Below, piece after piece: positions 42,041 through 49,062 of a stretch of 64,000 bases of DNA (its first letter is position 1; every line of letters begins with the position of its first letter). Position numbers and translations under genes: made by a program. Under the pieces are notes generated by a model, which searched no databases, had not been told where the DNA came from, and was given only the letters and a program-made list of their open reading frames with translations. The stretch is from Asticcacaulis machinosus (lineage in GTDB: Bacteria; Pseudomonadota; Alphaproteobacteria; Caulobacterales; Caulobacteraceae). Where the stretch lies: the NCBI RefSeq assembly GCF_028550435.1, contig NZ_JAQQKV010000001.1, forward strand, positions 682,001-746,000. The letters run 5' to 3'.

Positions 42041-44095
42041 CTACTCTGCGGCTTCGGGCAGGTCCGGCAGACCGTCCGTCTCCTCCGGCGCGGGCAAGGC
42101 CAGCGCCTCATCCGGCTCATCCGGCTTATCCTGATCCGGCAGCACGGGTGTACGCAGGCACATCGGAAGCCAGCCCGTCGCGGCCACCAGTTGCTCGGCG
42201 GCAGCGGCCATTTCCGGCTTTTTCAGTTTGGTCAGACGGTCGGCGGCGTCATCGCCCACGGCTTGGCGCACGGCGGCGAGAATTTGGCCCTTGGTCACGC
42301 GGCTGAAATAACTGCGCACGGTCGGACGCCAATGCCCCGTCATATCCAGACCGAGGTGCGCCGCCATGTCGATAGACGCGGCATAGGCCGCCTTGGGCAT
42401 GTAGGGCTGGATCACGGCGAAGACGGTCGAGGCCGTGCAATGGGCCATGAGCGCCCCCAAGGTTTCGGCGTCCAGTGTCAGAATATGCGCCCACAGGTCG
42501 CCCGGAAAATCCGGCAAACCTTCGGCCCATGCGTCATGCCGGGTATTGAGCGCCGCCGCCGTGGGCGTCTCGTCCAGGCCGTCGGCGAAGCTGGAAATTG
42601 GTCCGCTGCGGGCGGTGATGTCGAGACAGGTGACGCTGCGCTGCCTATAGAAGGTGTCGAGGGCGAGCTTATGGACGAGGAAGCGTGCGGCCAGTTCCGG
42701 CTGTTCGGCTAAAGCGTAGCGCAGGGCGAGTGTGCGGTGGGTGGTCAGGTCGCGCAGCAGGAGGTCGGACAACGGCACGTCCTCCGCCACGTCTGCCTCC
42801 CCGTCTTCCTCCGCATCCGGGTCTGGGTTGGCTTCGGTGCTGTCGCGGGTAAAGCCGTCCGTTTCCGGTGCGTCCGCCGCTTCGTCTTCCGGTTCGGGCA
42901 CCTCGTCTTCGGGGCGGATCAGGCCCCGTGTGATATTGACCGTGCCGTCATGGGCGAGGCTGACAAAGACACCGCCGCGCGCGATATCGTCCGGTAGATA
43001 GGCCTCTTGCAGCGCTTCAAGGCGCTCGATTTCGGCCTCCAGTTCGCCCGCCCGACGGTCGATGTCATCGGGCAATTCGTCGGCCCCTTCAAAGGGGGCG
43101 ACGAGGTCTTCGAGGGTTTCGTGTGCAAGCGACAAAGCTGCGCGGTCGTCGGCTGACAGGTCTTGCGGCTCCTTGTAAACGCGACCCCATCCGTTGCTAT
43201 AGGGGTAATCCAAAGCGACTTCGGCCCATTTCCAGCCTTCGGCTTGGCGGGTGGTAGCGGCAACCTGCGCCAGATGTTGCATGACCAGTTGGTCCAGCAA
43301 CGCCGCGTCGGTGAAATAGCCACCACCGTCTTCGGTGAACAGGTCGCGCTCGATGACGCCCCCGGCGGTTTCATAGGCGTCAATGCCGATCAGCCTGGCA
43401 CGGCGGTCGGTGTGGGGCACCTGCCCCTCGGTCAGAAGACGTTTGATGTGGTAGGGTTCATTATAAACGCCTTTCAGCCGGTCGAAGGCCGCTTCCTGAC
43501 GGGCGTGGTCTTCGGTGACGGCGTAGGCCATGAGTTGGGACAGGGTCAGCTTTTCGTCGCGGTAGGCCTGCATCAGGACGGGCGACACCGCGCCGAGGCG
43601 CAGCCGTTGCTTGACGGTCTGGTCCGACACGCCGAAGCGGGCGGCGATCTCGGCGGCGTCCATGCCGCGATCAATATTCAAGGCGCGGAACGCCTCATAC
43701 TGATCGGCGGGGGTCATGGCTTCGCGGGTGACGTTTTCGTCCAGACTGACCTCATGGGCGTCATCGGTTTCGCGAATGACGCAGGGCATGGGCGTGTCAC
43801 GGGGGATTTCGCCGTCCTTGGCGCGGGCGATCTGGGCCAGTCTGCGGCCCTCGCCCGCCGTCACGAAATAGAAGCCGGTTTCGGCCCCGGCCTCATCCAC
43901 TTCGGCCTTGACGATCAGGTTTTGCAGGATGCCCTTGGCGGCGATACTGGCGCGCAAACCGGCCAAAGATGCGGCGCTGTGCGGGGTCTTGCGGGCATTG
44001 TCAGGGGATTTGGTCAGGCGATCCAAGGGGATCAGGGTTTGAAAGCCGGACTGAACCAGATCGGTAGAGACGGGCTTGAGAACAAGTTTAGACAT
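42041..44095 (-). CDS. large ParB-like DNA-binding protein
   Basis: A 684-residue ParB/Srx-fold protein typical of these conjugative elements. Residues 17-120 carry the ParB box (SPDNARKTPHSAASLAGLRASIAAKGILQNLIV and FYFVTAGEGRRLAQIARAKDGEIPRDTPMPCVI), then SLDENVTREAMTPADQYEAFRAL and an HTH (DAAEIAARFGVSDQTVKQRLRLGAVSPVLMQAYR). The long C-terminal part includes an acidic linker (about 395-450). Known relatives act in partition, regulation or protection of incoming DNA. Its leader holds the second copy of the structured RNA element, ending 43 bases before the ATG; the stop is followed by two terminators. Confidence 0.88.
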   Translation of the reverse strand: MSKLVLKPVSTDLVQSGFQTLIPLDRLTKSPDNARKTPHSAASLAGLRASIAAKGILQNLIVKAEVDEAGAETGFYFVTAGEGRRLAQIARAKDGEIPRDTPMPCVIRETDDAHEVSLDENVTREAMTPADQYEAFRALNIDRGMDAAEIAARFGVSDQTVKQRLRLGAVSPVLMQAYRDEKLTLSQLMAYAVTEDHARQEAAFDRLKGVYNEPYHIKRLLTEGQVPHTDRRARLIGIDAYETAGGVIERDLFTEDGGGYFTDAALLDQLVMQHLAQVAATTRQAEGWKWAEVALDYPYSNGWGRVYKEPQDLSADDRAALSLAHETLEDLVAPFEGADELPDDIDRRAGELEAEIERLEALQEAYLPDDIARGGVFVSLAHDGTVNITRGLIRPEDEVPEPEDEAADAPETDGFTRDSTEANPDPDAEEDGEADVAEDVPLSDLLLRDLTTHRTLALRYALAEQPELAARFLVHKLALDTFYRQRSVTCLDITARSGPISSFADGLDETPTAAALNTRHDAWAEGLPDFPGDLWAHILTLDAETLGALMAHCTASTVFAVIQPYMPKAAYAASIDMAAHLGLDMTGHWRPTVRSYFSRVTKGQILAAVRQAVGDDAADRLTKLKKPEMAAAAEQLVAATGWLPMCLRTPVLPDQDKPDEPDEALALPAPEETDGLPDLPEAAE

Positions 44096-44137
44096 AGCCA
44101 GTTCCTTTTCTAGGTTAGGGTTTCAGCGGGCAAAAGG

Positions 44138-44331
44138 CCGCGCTGAAACCCTGCCCGTCGGCGAGACCGGGGTAGCAAGCGCAAGGGCGGTCGGGCGGAG
44201 GGGGATCACCCGACCTGCACAAGCGATGACTGGCGTGAAACTAAGTCTGAACTGAGCGCGCGGAAGGCCGGGGAGACCGCCCGGCCGGGCCGGAGGCCCC
44301 TGCCCTTGGGCGCGCGAGGGCGGAGCCCTTA
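44138..44331 (-). ncRNA. structured RNA element in ParB-like leader, copy B
   Basis: A second copy of the element at 40469-40641, on the minus strand and in the same position relative to a start codon. The pairings are conserved while the bases differ: 44302-44313 with 44179-44188 (GCGC..AAGGGC/GCCCTTGCGC), 44277-44286 with 44189-44198 (GGCCGGGCGG/CCGCCCGACC, one mismatch), 44266-44272 with 44209-44215 (with one G-U), and the small hairpin GTC-TCGCC-GAC at 44157-44167, which is CTC-TCGCC-GAG in copy A. The apical loop is about 28 bases longer than in copy A. Conserved single-stranded segments are GTGATCCCCCTCCG and TTGCTACCCC. Confidence 0.7.
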
Positions 44332-44384
44332 GATCTTTTGAAAAGATACATTGCTTGCGGGATCGCTACCTTGCGCAAACAGAC

Positions 44385-44627
44385 ATGGGAGATTTTACGG
44401 AAGTCTGCGTCGCCCTCCATAAGGGTATCGACTACGAACAGACTATCTATCGCCGGGAAGTCACCGGCTATTAAAGCGCTAAACACGCCCTCATCGAGGT
44501 CTACGCGCCGTTCCGCCGCGAGGACCCGACACAGTCATTCTGGGGTGACATCACCATGGATTACGACACGGCGCGTTGGCCAGAGCCCGCCCGCGTCGCC
44601 GAAGCCCTTGAAAACAACAAAATTTAA
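44385..44627 (+). pseudogene. small gene broken by an in-frame stop
   Basis: From the ATG at 44385 an 80-codon frame reads GDFTEVCVALHKGIDYEQTIYRREVTGY, then TAA at 44472-44474, then continues in the same frame with KHALIEVYAPFRREDPTQSFWGDITMDYDTARWPEP to a TAA at 44625. The coherent, acidic protein-like sequence on both sides suggests a single gene interrupted by one nonsense change. No family is recognised. It is divergent from the ParB-like gene and probably not functional. Confidence 0.4.
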
Positions 44628-44723
44628 GTAAGCGCGTCCCTTGAACAGCGCCTACCTGCCCCCTAAATCCAGAAGATTGCATCGTGCCCTTTTTCGGCGC
44701 TGAAGATTGCCGCGGGGGGCCTT

Positions 44724-45303
44724 ATGCACATAGACGTAGAGGGAAAGGCGATCGTTCGCCACAAGGAGACGGGCGAAACCTATAGGTTCGACGCCGATGA
44801 CCTGGACTGGTCTTCCGCTTCGGCTGGAGAGGCGCCTATGGGCGTTCGGATCGAACATAACGCGGAAATTGACCATCCCGCCCTGGGCCCTATCTCGTGG
44901 CGCCTGTGGGAATATCGAGGCGGCGCAACTGGTCGTTGAGACGCTCGCTGACACCGACCTTCTGGAGCCCGAAGTCCACGCCGAATTGGAAGCCGAACGT
45001 GTACCGTTCATTCTCCCCCTGGAAGGGGATCGCGGAACCGGTATCGAGCGCAAATCCTTCCTTCGCTCGGTCTCAAATACACTGTCGACTATCGCCGACA
45101 TGGCAGGGAAGTACATTAAGGCCGTTGGTGGGCGTATGAAGATCGGTCATATGAAAGCTTGGGAGACGCTTGGCGAGAGCACAACGCTCACCCTCTTTAC
45201 GATCGCGATGACGCCGCTTTCCACGCTTGCCGCAGGTTATCCTTATTTTGCTTTCCTCTTGCCCATAATTGCATTCGTCGGTCAGTTTACGGACAAAAAG
45301 TGA
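44724..45303 (+). pseudogene. hypothetical gene split by a frameshift, with C-terminal membrane segment
   Basis: The first frame (44724-44939, 71 codons) gives a soluble N-terminus (MHIDVEGKAIVRHKETGETY, then RFDADDLDW... ISWRLWEYRGGA). From about 44925 the +1 frame continues to 45303 with QLVVETLADTDLLEPEVHAELEAERVPF, then a coiled-coil-like stretch and a C-terminal hydrophobic helix (FTIAMTPLSTLAAGYPYFAFLLPIIAFV). Protein-like sequence without overlap in both frames suggests one gene of about 190 codons with a single shift. No family is recognised. Two real separate genes cannot be excluded. Confidence 0.4.
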
Positions 45304-45654
45304 CCTTCGTCACTTCGCCGCCCCTAAGCCCCCTTTTTCTTATGCGCGCATCCGTTTTACCCAACGGGACATCTCTTTGGGCGGTCGTACTTCGAACTGG
45401 AACACTTTGCTTTCAAAGGCTTGTTAGCACGACCGCCGGAGTAGTTTAGAACAACTCTACACGCAATTGTGACACTTTCGCATCTGTCGAGATTAAGTCC
45501 TTATCGCACTTGCGTTATAATCCAATTATAATCGGCTAACCGCCCAAACCATATTAGATTCAATAGCCTCGGAAGGGCGTTCGGGTATTTGGTTCCTTCA
45601 CAACTCTTGATTTTACCCCCCTCCTCCCACACTCTTTAAATCCCCTGAGACCTG
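45304..45654. other. intergenic region upstream of the lasso cluster regulator
   Basis: This stretch of about 350 bases holds no credible gene. It contains the palindromic operator candidate at 45515-45531 and presumably the promoter of the GntR gene. The extra in-frame sequence upstream of the chosen GntR start also lies just beyond it. Confidence 0.6.
45515..45531. promoter_or_regulatory. operator candidate for GntR regulator, copy 1
   Basis: A perfect inverted repeat TTATAAT-CCA-ATTATAA about 200 bases upstream of the GntR gene. An identical-arm palindrome with a different centre (CGG) stands upstream of the lasso precursor gene at 46393. Two matching palindromes in front of the regulator and of its presumed target fit auto-regulation and control by the GntR protein. 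Confidence 0.6.
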
Positions 45655-45717
45655 ATGGGTGATGCGCCGCCTTCCGGTTTCGCACATTTTATTGGAGCGG
45701 TGGTAGGAGTTTGGCCG

Positions 45718-46347
45718 ATGGTGGGTAAGCCGCTGGCGTATGAAAGGGTGTATGGGATTATCAAACAGGCCATCTTAGAGGGTCTGTTCTGGCCGGGGCA
45801 GCGTATCGACAACGAACGCCTGAAATCGCTTGTGGGCACCAGCCACATCCCTATTCGCGAAGCGCTGAGGCGTCTGTCAGCCGAGGGGCTGGTGGAAGCC
45901 CATCGTCGCGAAGGCTTCACGGTTCCCTACGTGACCGAACCCATCATCCGCGGTCATTATGAATGGTTGCATATGGCCCTTTTATCTTCAGCGCGCAAAG
46001 GCACCCCGCCAGGGGCGGACATCCTCGCCGAGATCGACTTCCCAGAGATGCAGGCCATGTCTATTGCAGATGCCACTGCCCGCTTTTTTCTCGCCGTGGC
46101 CATCGCTGGCGGCAATGACGGCATGGAGGCGACTGTCCGGAGGGCCAACGACGGTTTGCACCTGATCCGGATACTCAAAGAGGACCTCCTGACAGACCGT
46201 CGGTCTGAACTTGATCAACTCATTGCTCTGTGGCGCTTCGGACCACTGATCGAATTTGAGACCGCGCTGGACGCCTACTTTACGCGCCGATATGCGATCT
46301 TACCGGAGATGGTGCGCCTCCTCCACCGCCGTTTTCCCAAGAACTAA
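45718..46347 (+). CDS. GntR-family transcriptional regulator of the lasso cluster
   Basis: A 209-residue GntR regulator. The winged-helix domain (YERVYGIIKQAILEGLFWPGQRIDNERLKSL and SHIPIREALRRLSAEGLVEAHRREGFTVPYV) matches the FadR/FCD type, with a helical ligand domain after it. The ATG at 45718 is preferred because GTAGGAG stands eight to nine bases upstream; an ATG at 45655 lacks a good site. It lies 152 bases upstream of the precursor gene. GntR regulators are recalled beside several Caulobacterales lasso clusters, so local control is likely. Confidence 0.85.
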   Translation: MVGKPLAYERVYGIIKQAILEGLFWPGQRIDNERLKSLVGTSHIPIREALRRLSAEGLVEAHRREGFTVPYVTEPIIRGHYEWLHMALLSSARKGTPPGADILAEIDFPEMQAMSIADATARFFLAVAIAGGNDGMEATVRRANDGLHLIRILKEDLLTDRRSELDQLIALWRFGPLIEFETALDAYFTRRYAILPEMVRLLHRRFPKN

Positions 46348-46392
46348 AAATAAGACGCGCTTGCATCTAATCCGATCCCTAGACCTCGTCCG

Positions 46393-46409
46393 TTATAATC
46401 GGATTATAA
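46393..46409. promoter_or_regulatory. operator candidate upstream of lasso precursor, copy 2
   Basis: A perfect inverted repeat TTATAAT-CGG-ATTATAA, 91 bases before the precursor ATG, with the same arms as the palindrome at 45515. It is followed by a further TTGTATTATAA, and since TATAAT-like steps also suit a -10 element, the operator may overlap the promoter. Confidence 0.6.
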
Positions 46410-46499
46410 TTGTATTATAAAATTCATATAGCCACGCTTCGGCTCTACTCTCGGTTTTGCCATGATCCCCATGGCTTCAACCTTTGATAGGAGCTTTCC

Positions 46500-46646
46500 A
46501 TGAATACCCAAACGGAAAAGACCACTGACTTCGCGCCACTCGTCGAAGATATCATCGAACTGGGCGTCGCCTCTGTGGACACCCTCGGCCCTCCGGGCTC
46601 GGGTGAAGCCAACGGCTTTCAACCTACCGGCATTTCCGAAGACTGA
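46500..46646 (+). CDS. lasso peptide precursor with predicted seven-residue ring
   Basis: A 48-codon gene with AGGAG seven bases before the ATG. The 29-residue leader ends in DTL, with Thr at position -2, the hallmark needed by lasso B proteins. The predicted core is GPPGSGEANGFQPTGISED: Gly1 would join the side chain of Glu7, giving a seven-residue macrolactam like the xanthomonins, while eight- or nine-residue rings are more common. The leader contains FAPL and a Gly six residues before the Thr, where family leaders bind the recognition element. It lies directly upstream of B and C genes and is followed by a hairpin. The C-terminal end may be trimmed in the mature peptide. Antimicrobial activity is unknown. 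Confidence 0.9.
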   Translation: MNTQTEKTTDFAPLVEDIIELGVASVDTLGPPGSGEANGFQPTGISED

Positions 46647-46658
46647 CACGGGCCGGAA

Positions 46659-46682
46659 GGCGTGCGGGCCCGCTCGCACGCC
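46659..46682 (+). promoter_or_regulatory. hairpin between precursor and B gene
   Basis: An eight-base-pair stem GGCGTGCG/CGCACGCC with an eight-base loop begins 12 bases after the precursor stop. No T-run follows, so it is more likely an mRNA-stabilising or attenuating hairpin that raises precursor over enzyme levels than a full terminator. Similar hairpins are known between A and B genes of other lasso clusters. Confidence 0.65.
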
Positions 46683-46703
46683 TGTCCCTAACCGCCATCC
46701 CCC

Positions 46704-47363
46704 ATGTCACAGAGTTATCGCCTCCCTAAAACGCTCACCTATTGCCTTATTGCGGGGCGACCGGTGTTTTTTGACGTTTCCAAAGACCGGTATTTCCATC
46801 TCCCCACCTCACTGGAGGCCCCTTTCGCGGAAGGTCTCGTGCCGGACGACCTCCCCGCACACACGCTTCACGCATTGCAACACCGAGATATTATCGTGCC
46901 ATCTGCGCAGCCGTCCCTCGCGTTCTCACCGGTCGTCCATCCCGTTCCGTCTCACAGCTTGTTGGAAATGGGACAGGGCGAGCCTAGGTGCGGCGTTGGC
47001 GACATTCTCGAAGTCTGCGCGGATGTTGGTCGCCTTCAGAGGCACTTAAGAACCCGGCCCCTCCTCAGCCTTCTGGAAGCGACGGCAGCCCGTCCAAATT
47101 CAGCAACCCGCACCCACCCCGACATTCACTGTCTTGCGCTCAGGCACCGGCGCGCGCGTCGGTACAGCTTCATCGATACCATCTGCCTGCTGGACTCGCT
47201 GGCGTTGCTCGCCTTTCTGCGCCGCCGCGGCCACGCTGCAAAGCTTATCTTCGCCGTTAACCTGACGCCCTTTGGCGCGCACTGCTGGGTGGAACATGAT
47301 GGCATCATTTTGAACGACACGCTCGGCAGCACGCAAACCTTCCAGCCGATTCGGATACAATGA
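46704..47363 (+). CDS. lasso peptide B protein (RRE plus leader peptidase)
   Basis: A 219-residue fused B protein. The N-terminal about 85 residues form a PqqD-like recognition element (YCLIAGRPVFFDVSKDRYFHLP). The C-terminal transglutaminase-like protease has Cys161 (IDTICLLDSLAL), His193 (TPFGAHCWVEHDG) and Asp205 (ILNDT). It removes the leader and hands the core to the C protein. A single fused B protein is the rule in proteobacterial clusters. It ends one base before the C gene start, so the two are coupled. The ribosome site is weak. Confidence 0.92.
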   Translation: MSQSYRLPKTLTYCLIAGRPVFFDVSKDRYFHLPTSLEAPFAEGLVPDDLPAHTLHALQHRDIIVPSAQPSLAFSPVVHPVPSHSLLEMGQGEPRCGVGDILEVCADVGRLQRHLRTRPLLSLLEATAARPNSATRTHPDIHCLALRHRRARRYSFIDTICLLDSLALLAFLRRRGHAAKLIFAVNLTPFGAHCWVEHDGIILNDTLGSTQTFQPIRIQ

Positions 47364-47364
47364 G

Positions 47365-49062
47365 GTGACGGTGTTTGCCCTCAAGTACAATGTTCACGGC
47401 TTGGCACAGAGCCGTGTCGACGCGCCCGCCCCACCACCCCATATTCGATTGGCATGCCAGAACGATGTTCTTTTGTTCGGTGACGTGTATCACCAAGACG
47501 TGTCAGATCGTCTGCGCCTACGAGCCTTGTTGGGCCAGATAACGCCGGAGGACTTGCGGCGGACACTCCTCACCAAGTGTTGGGGAAATTTCGTTTGCGT
47601 GTTCCCGGCCTCGGCCGAACGCCCTTATCTGGAGGTTCTCCGCTCACCGTTCAGCACGCTCGACTGCTTTACGGCGCTTAATGACAATCACCTTTATATT
47701 TTCTCGGATCTGACGCTCGCCCAGGGACTGGGTTTGCCCATCAGGGCCATCGACTGGACGTTCGTGCGTCAGACACTGGTTTATGCCAATCTCGCGGGCG
47801 GCCGCACAGGGCTGACCGGCATCTCGCAAATTCTGCCTGGATTCAGTGGCGTCTGGCAGGCTGGAAGCCTCGTCCAAAAGCCTATCTGGTCGCCGTGGCC
47901 CTTTACGGATCGCAATCGACAATTTCGGACCTTGCCAGAGGCCACTTTCGCCCTTCGGCAAAGCCTCGACCACACCATGTCACGGCTGACCGACGGCCTG
48001 ACGCACGCCTTCATCGAACTCTCCGGCGGGTTGGATTCGTCGATCATCGCAGGCTGTCTGGCTGGACGCGGCTTCCCAATGACGGCCCTCAATCTGATCA
48101 CGCCTGTGCCGGGCGCCGACGAGCGCGTCTACGCGCGTGACGTTTCCGTCCTGTCCAATATCGATACGAGTTATCAGGAACTCGACCTTGAGGCCGTTGA
48201 AGCTATTGTCGAACCGGAGACCTTGCACCCTCTTCCGGGCATGGAGATGCTACAGGCAGCGGTTGATCGCATGTCTGTGACCCACTTTAAGCCAACACGC
48301 ACCGATACCTTGTTCACGGGCGCTGGTGGCGACAGTGTGTTGTGTTACCTGTCAACCGCTGGCAGCGCGGCAGATGCATTACTGACGTTCGGCCCTGGGT
48401 CCCGTTTCTGGACAGCGCTGCATGACCTTTGTTCGCTCTACAATATCACGCTCTGGAAAGGCGCCAGGCTGGTTCTGAAAAAGGTTTTTGCTAAGCCGCA
48501 CCTCGGGTGGAAAGCCGAAAGGCGTTTTTTGAGCGATGAGGCCACCGCCGTCCAACCGTTCGACCATCCCTGGCTGACCCGACCACCCGGCGTACCGCCG
48601 GGTAAGGCGCAACACGCATTGGAGTCTCTTTCCTCGAAGTTCTTTATTGAGGGCATGGGCCGACGCTATACCGCACAGGTTCATCTGCCGCTTTTGTGCC
48701 AACCCGTCGTGGAAACGTGCTTGCGCATCCCAACGTGGATGTGGACCGATCAGGGTCAAAATCGCGCGATCGCCCGGTACGCCTTTGCTGACCGCCTGCC
48801 AGACCGCGTCCGCCTCCGACGCAGCAAAGGCAACTTTGTCGGCTACTATGGCCAGGTATATGAGCGCGCTCGCGATCAATTGCGACCTTACCTGTGCGAA
48901 GGTGAACTGGCCACCGCGGGCCTGATAGATGTTGCGGCATTGAATACCTATCTTAACCAGCCCATCGCCAAACGCGACCGCGAGTTTCAGCGGGTGTTCG
49001 AGCTGGCGCGCATGGAATCGTGGTTACGGTCTACGAAGCGGCGGTTGGGCACCCCGACCTGA
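47365..49062 (+). CDS. lasso peptide C protein (macrolactam synthetase)
   Basis: A 565-residue asparagine-synthetase-like lasso cyclase. The ATP-pyrophosphatase motif SGGLDSS is at 220-226, with GAGGDSV at 319-325. The N-terminal glutaminase-like domain lacks a Cys2 start, as in all lasso C proteins. It adenylates the Glu7 side chain and closes the ring while the tail is threaded. It starts with GTG, one base after the B gene. Its 3' end overlaps that of the convergent isopeptidase gene by 32 bases. Confidence 0.95.
   Translation: MTVFALKYNVHGLAQSRVDAPAPPPHIRLACQNDVLLFGDVYHQDVSDRLRLRALLGQITPEDLRRTLLTKCWGNFVCVFPASAERPYLEVLRSPFSTLDCFTALNDNHLYIFSDLTLAQGLGLPIRAIDWTFVRQTLVYANLAGGRTGLTGISQILPGFSGVWQAGSLVQKPIWSPWPFTDRNRQFRTLPEATFALRQSLDHTMSRLTDGLTHAFIELSGGLDSSIIAGCLAGRGFPMTALNLITPVPGADERVYARDVSVLSNIDTSYQELDLEAVEAIVEPETLHPLPGMEMLQAAVDRMSVTHFKPTRTDTLFTGAGGDSVLCYLSTAGSAADALLTFGPGSRFWTALHDLCSLYNITLWKGARLVLKKVFAKPHLGWKAERRFLSDEATAVQPFDHPWLTRPPGVPPGKAQHALESLSSKFFIEGMGRRYTAQVHLPLLCQPVVETCLRIPTWMWTDQGQNRAIARYAFADRLPDRVRLRRSKGNFVGYYGQVYERARDQLRPYLCEGELATAGLIDVAALNTYLNQPIAKRDREFQRVFELARMESWLRSTKRRLGTPT

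Larger units (their letters stand above)
21465..44331. mobile_element. conjugative transfer module (trb/tra type)
   Basis: A continuous minus-strand block encodes an RP4/Ti-type mating-pair formation system (trbBCDEJLFGI plus DUF2274), a coupling protein, a relaxase, a TraF-type peptidase and element-maintenance genes (AlpA-like, DUF932, DUF736, ParB-like). It is interrupted only by a four-gene plus-strand cargo operon at 33157-35511. Gene order and tight overlaps match alphaproteobacterial integrative conjugative elements as I recall them. The outer limits of the element are not defined by att sites that I could see. Confidence 0.85.

Noticed and set aside
41474-42712. A 412-codon plus-strand open frame
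   Set aside because: It runs antisense through the large ParB-like gene and its terminators, is Arg/Pro/Gly-rich and has no ribosome site. It is a GC-driven shadow frame.
43163-44113. A 316-codon plus-strand open frame
   Set aside because: It is exactly antisense to the ParB-box region of the ParB-like gene, with no recognisable domain and no ribosome site.
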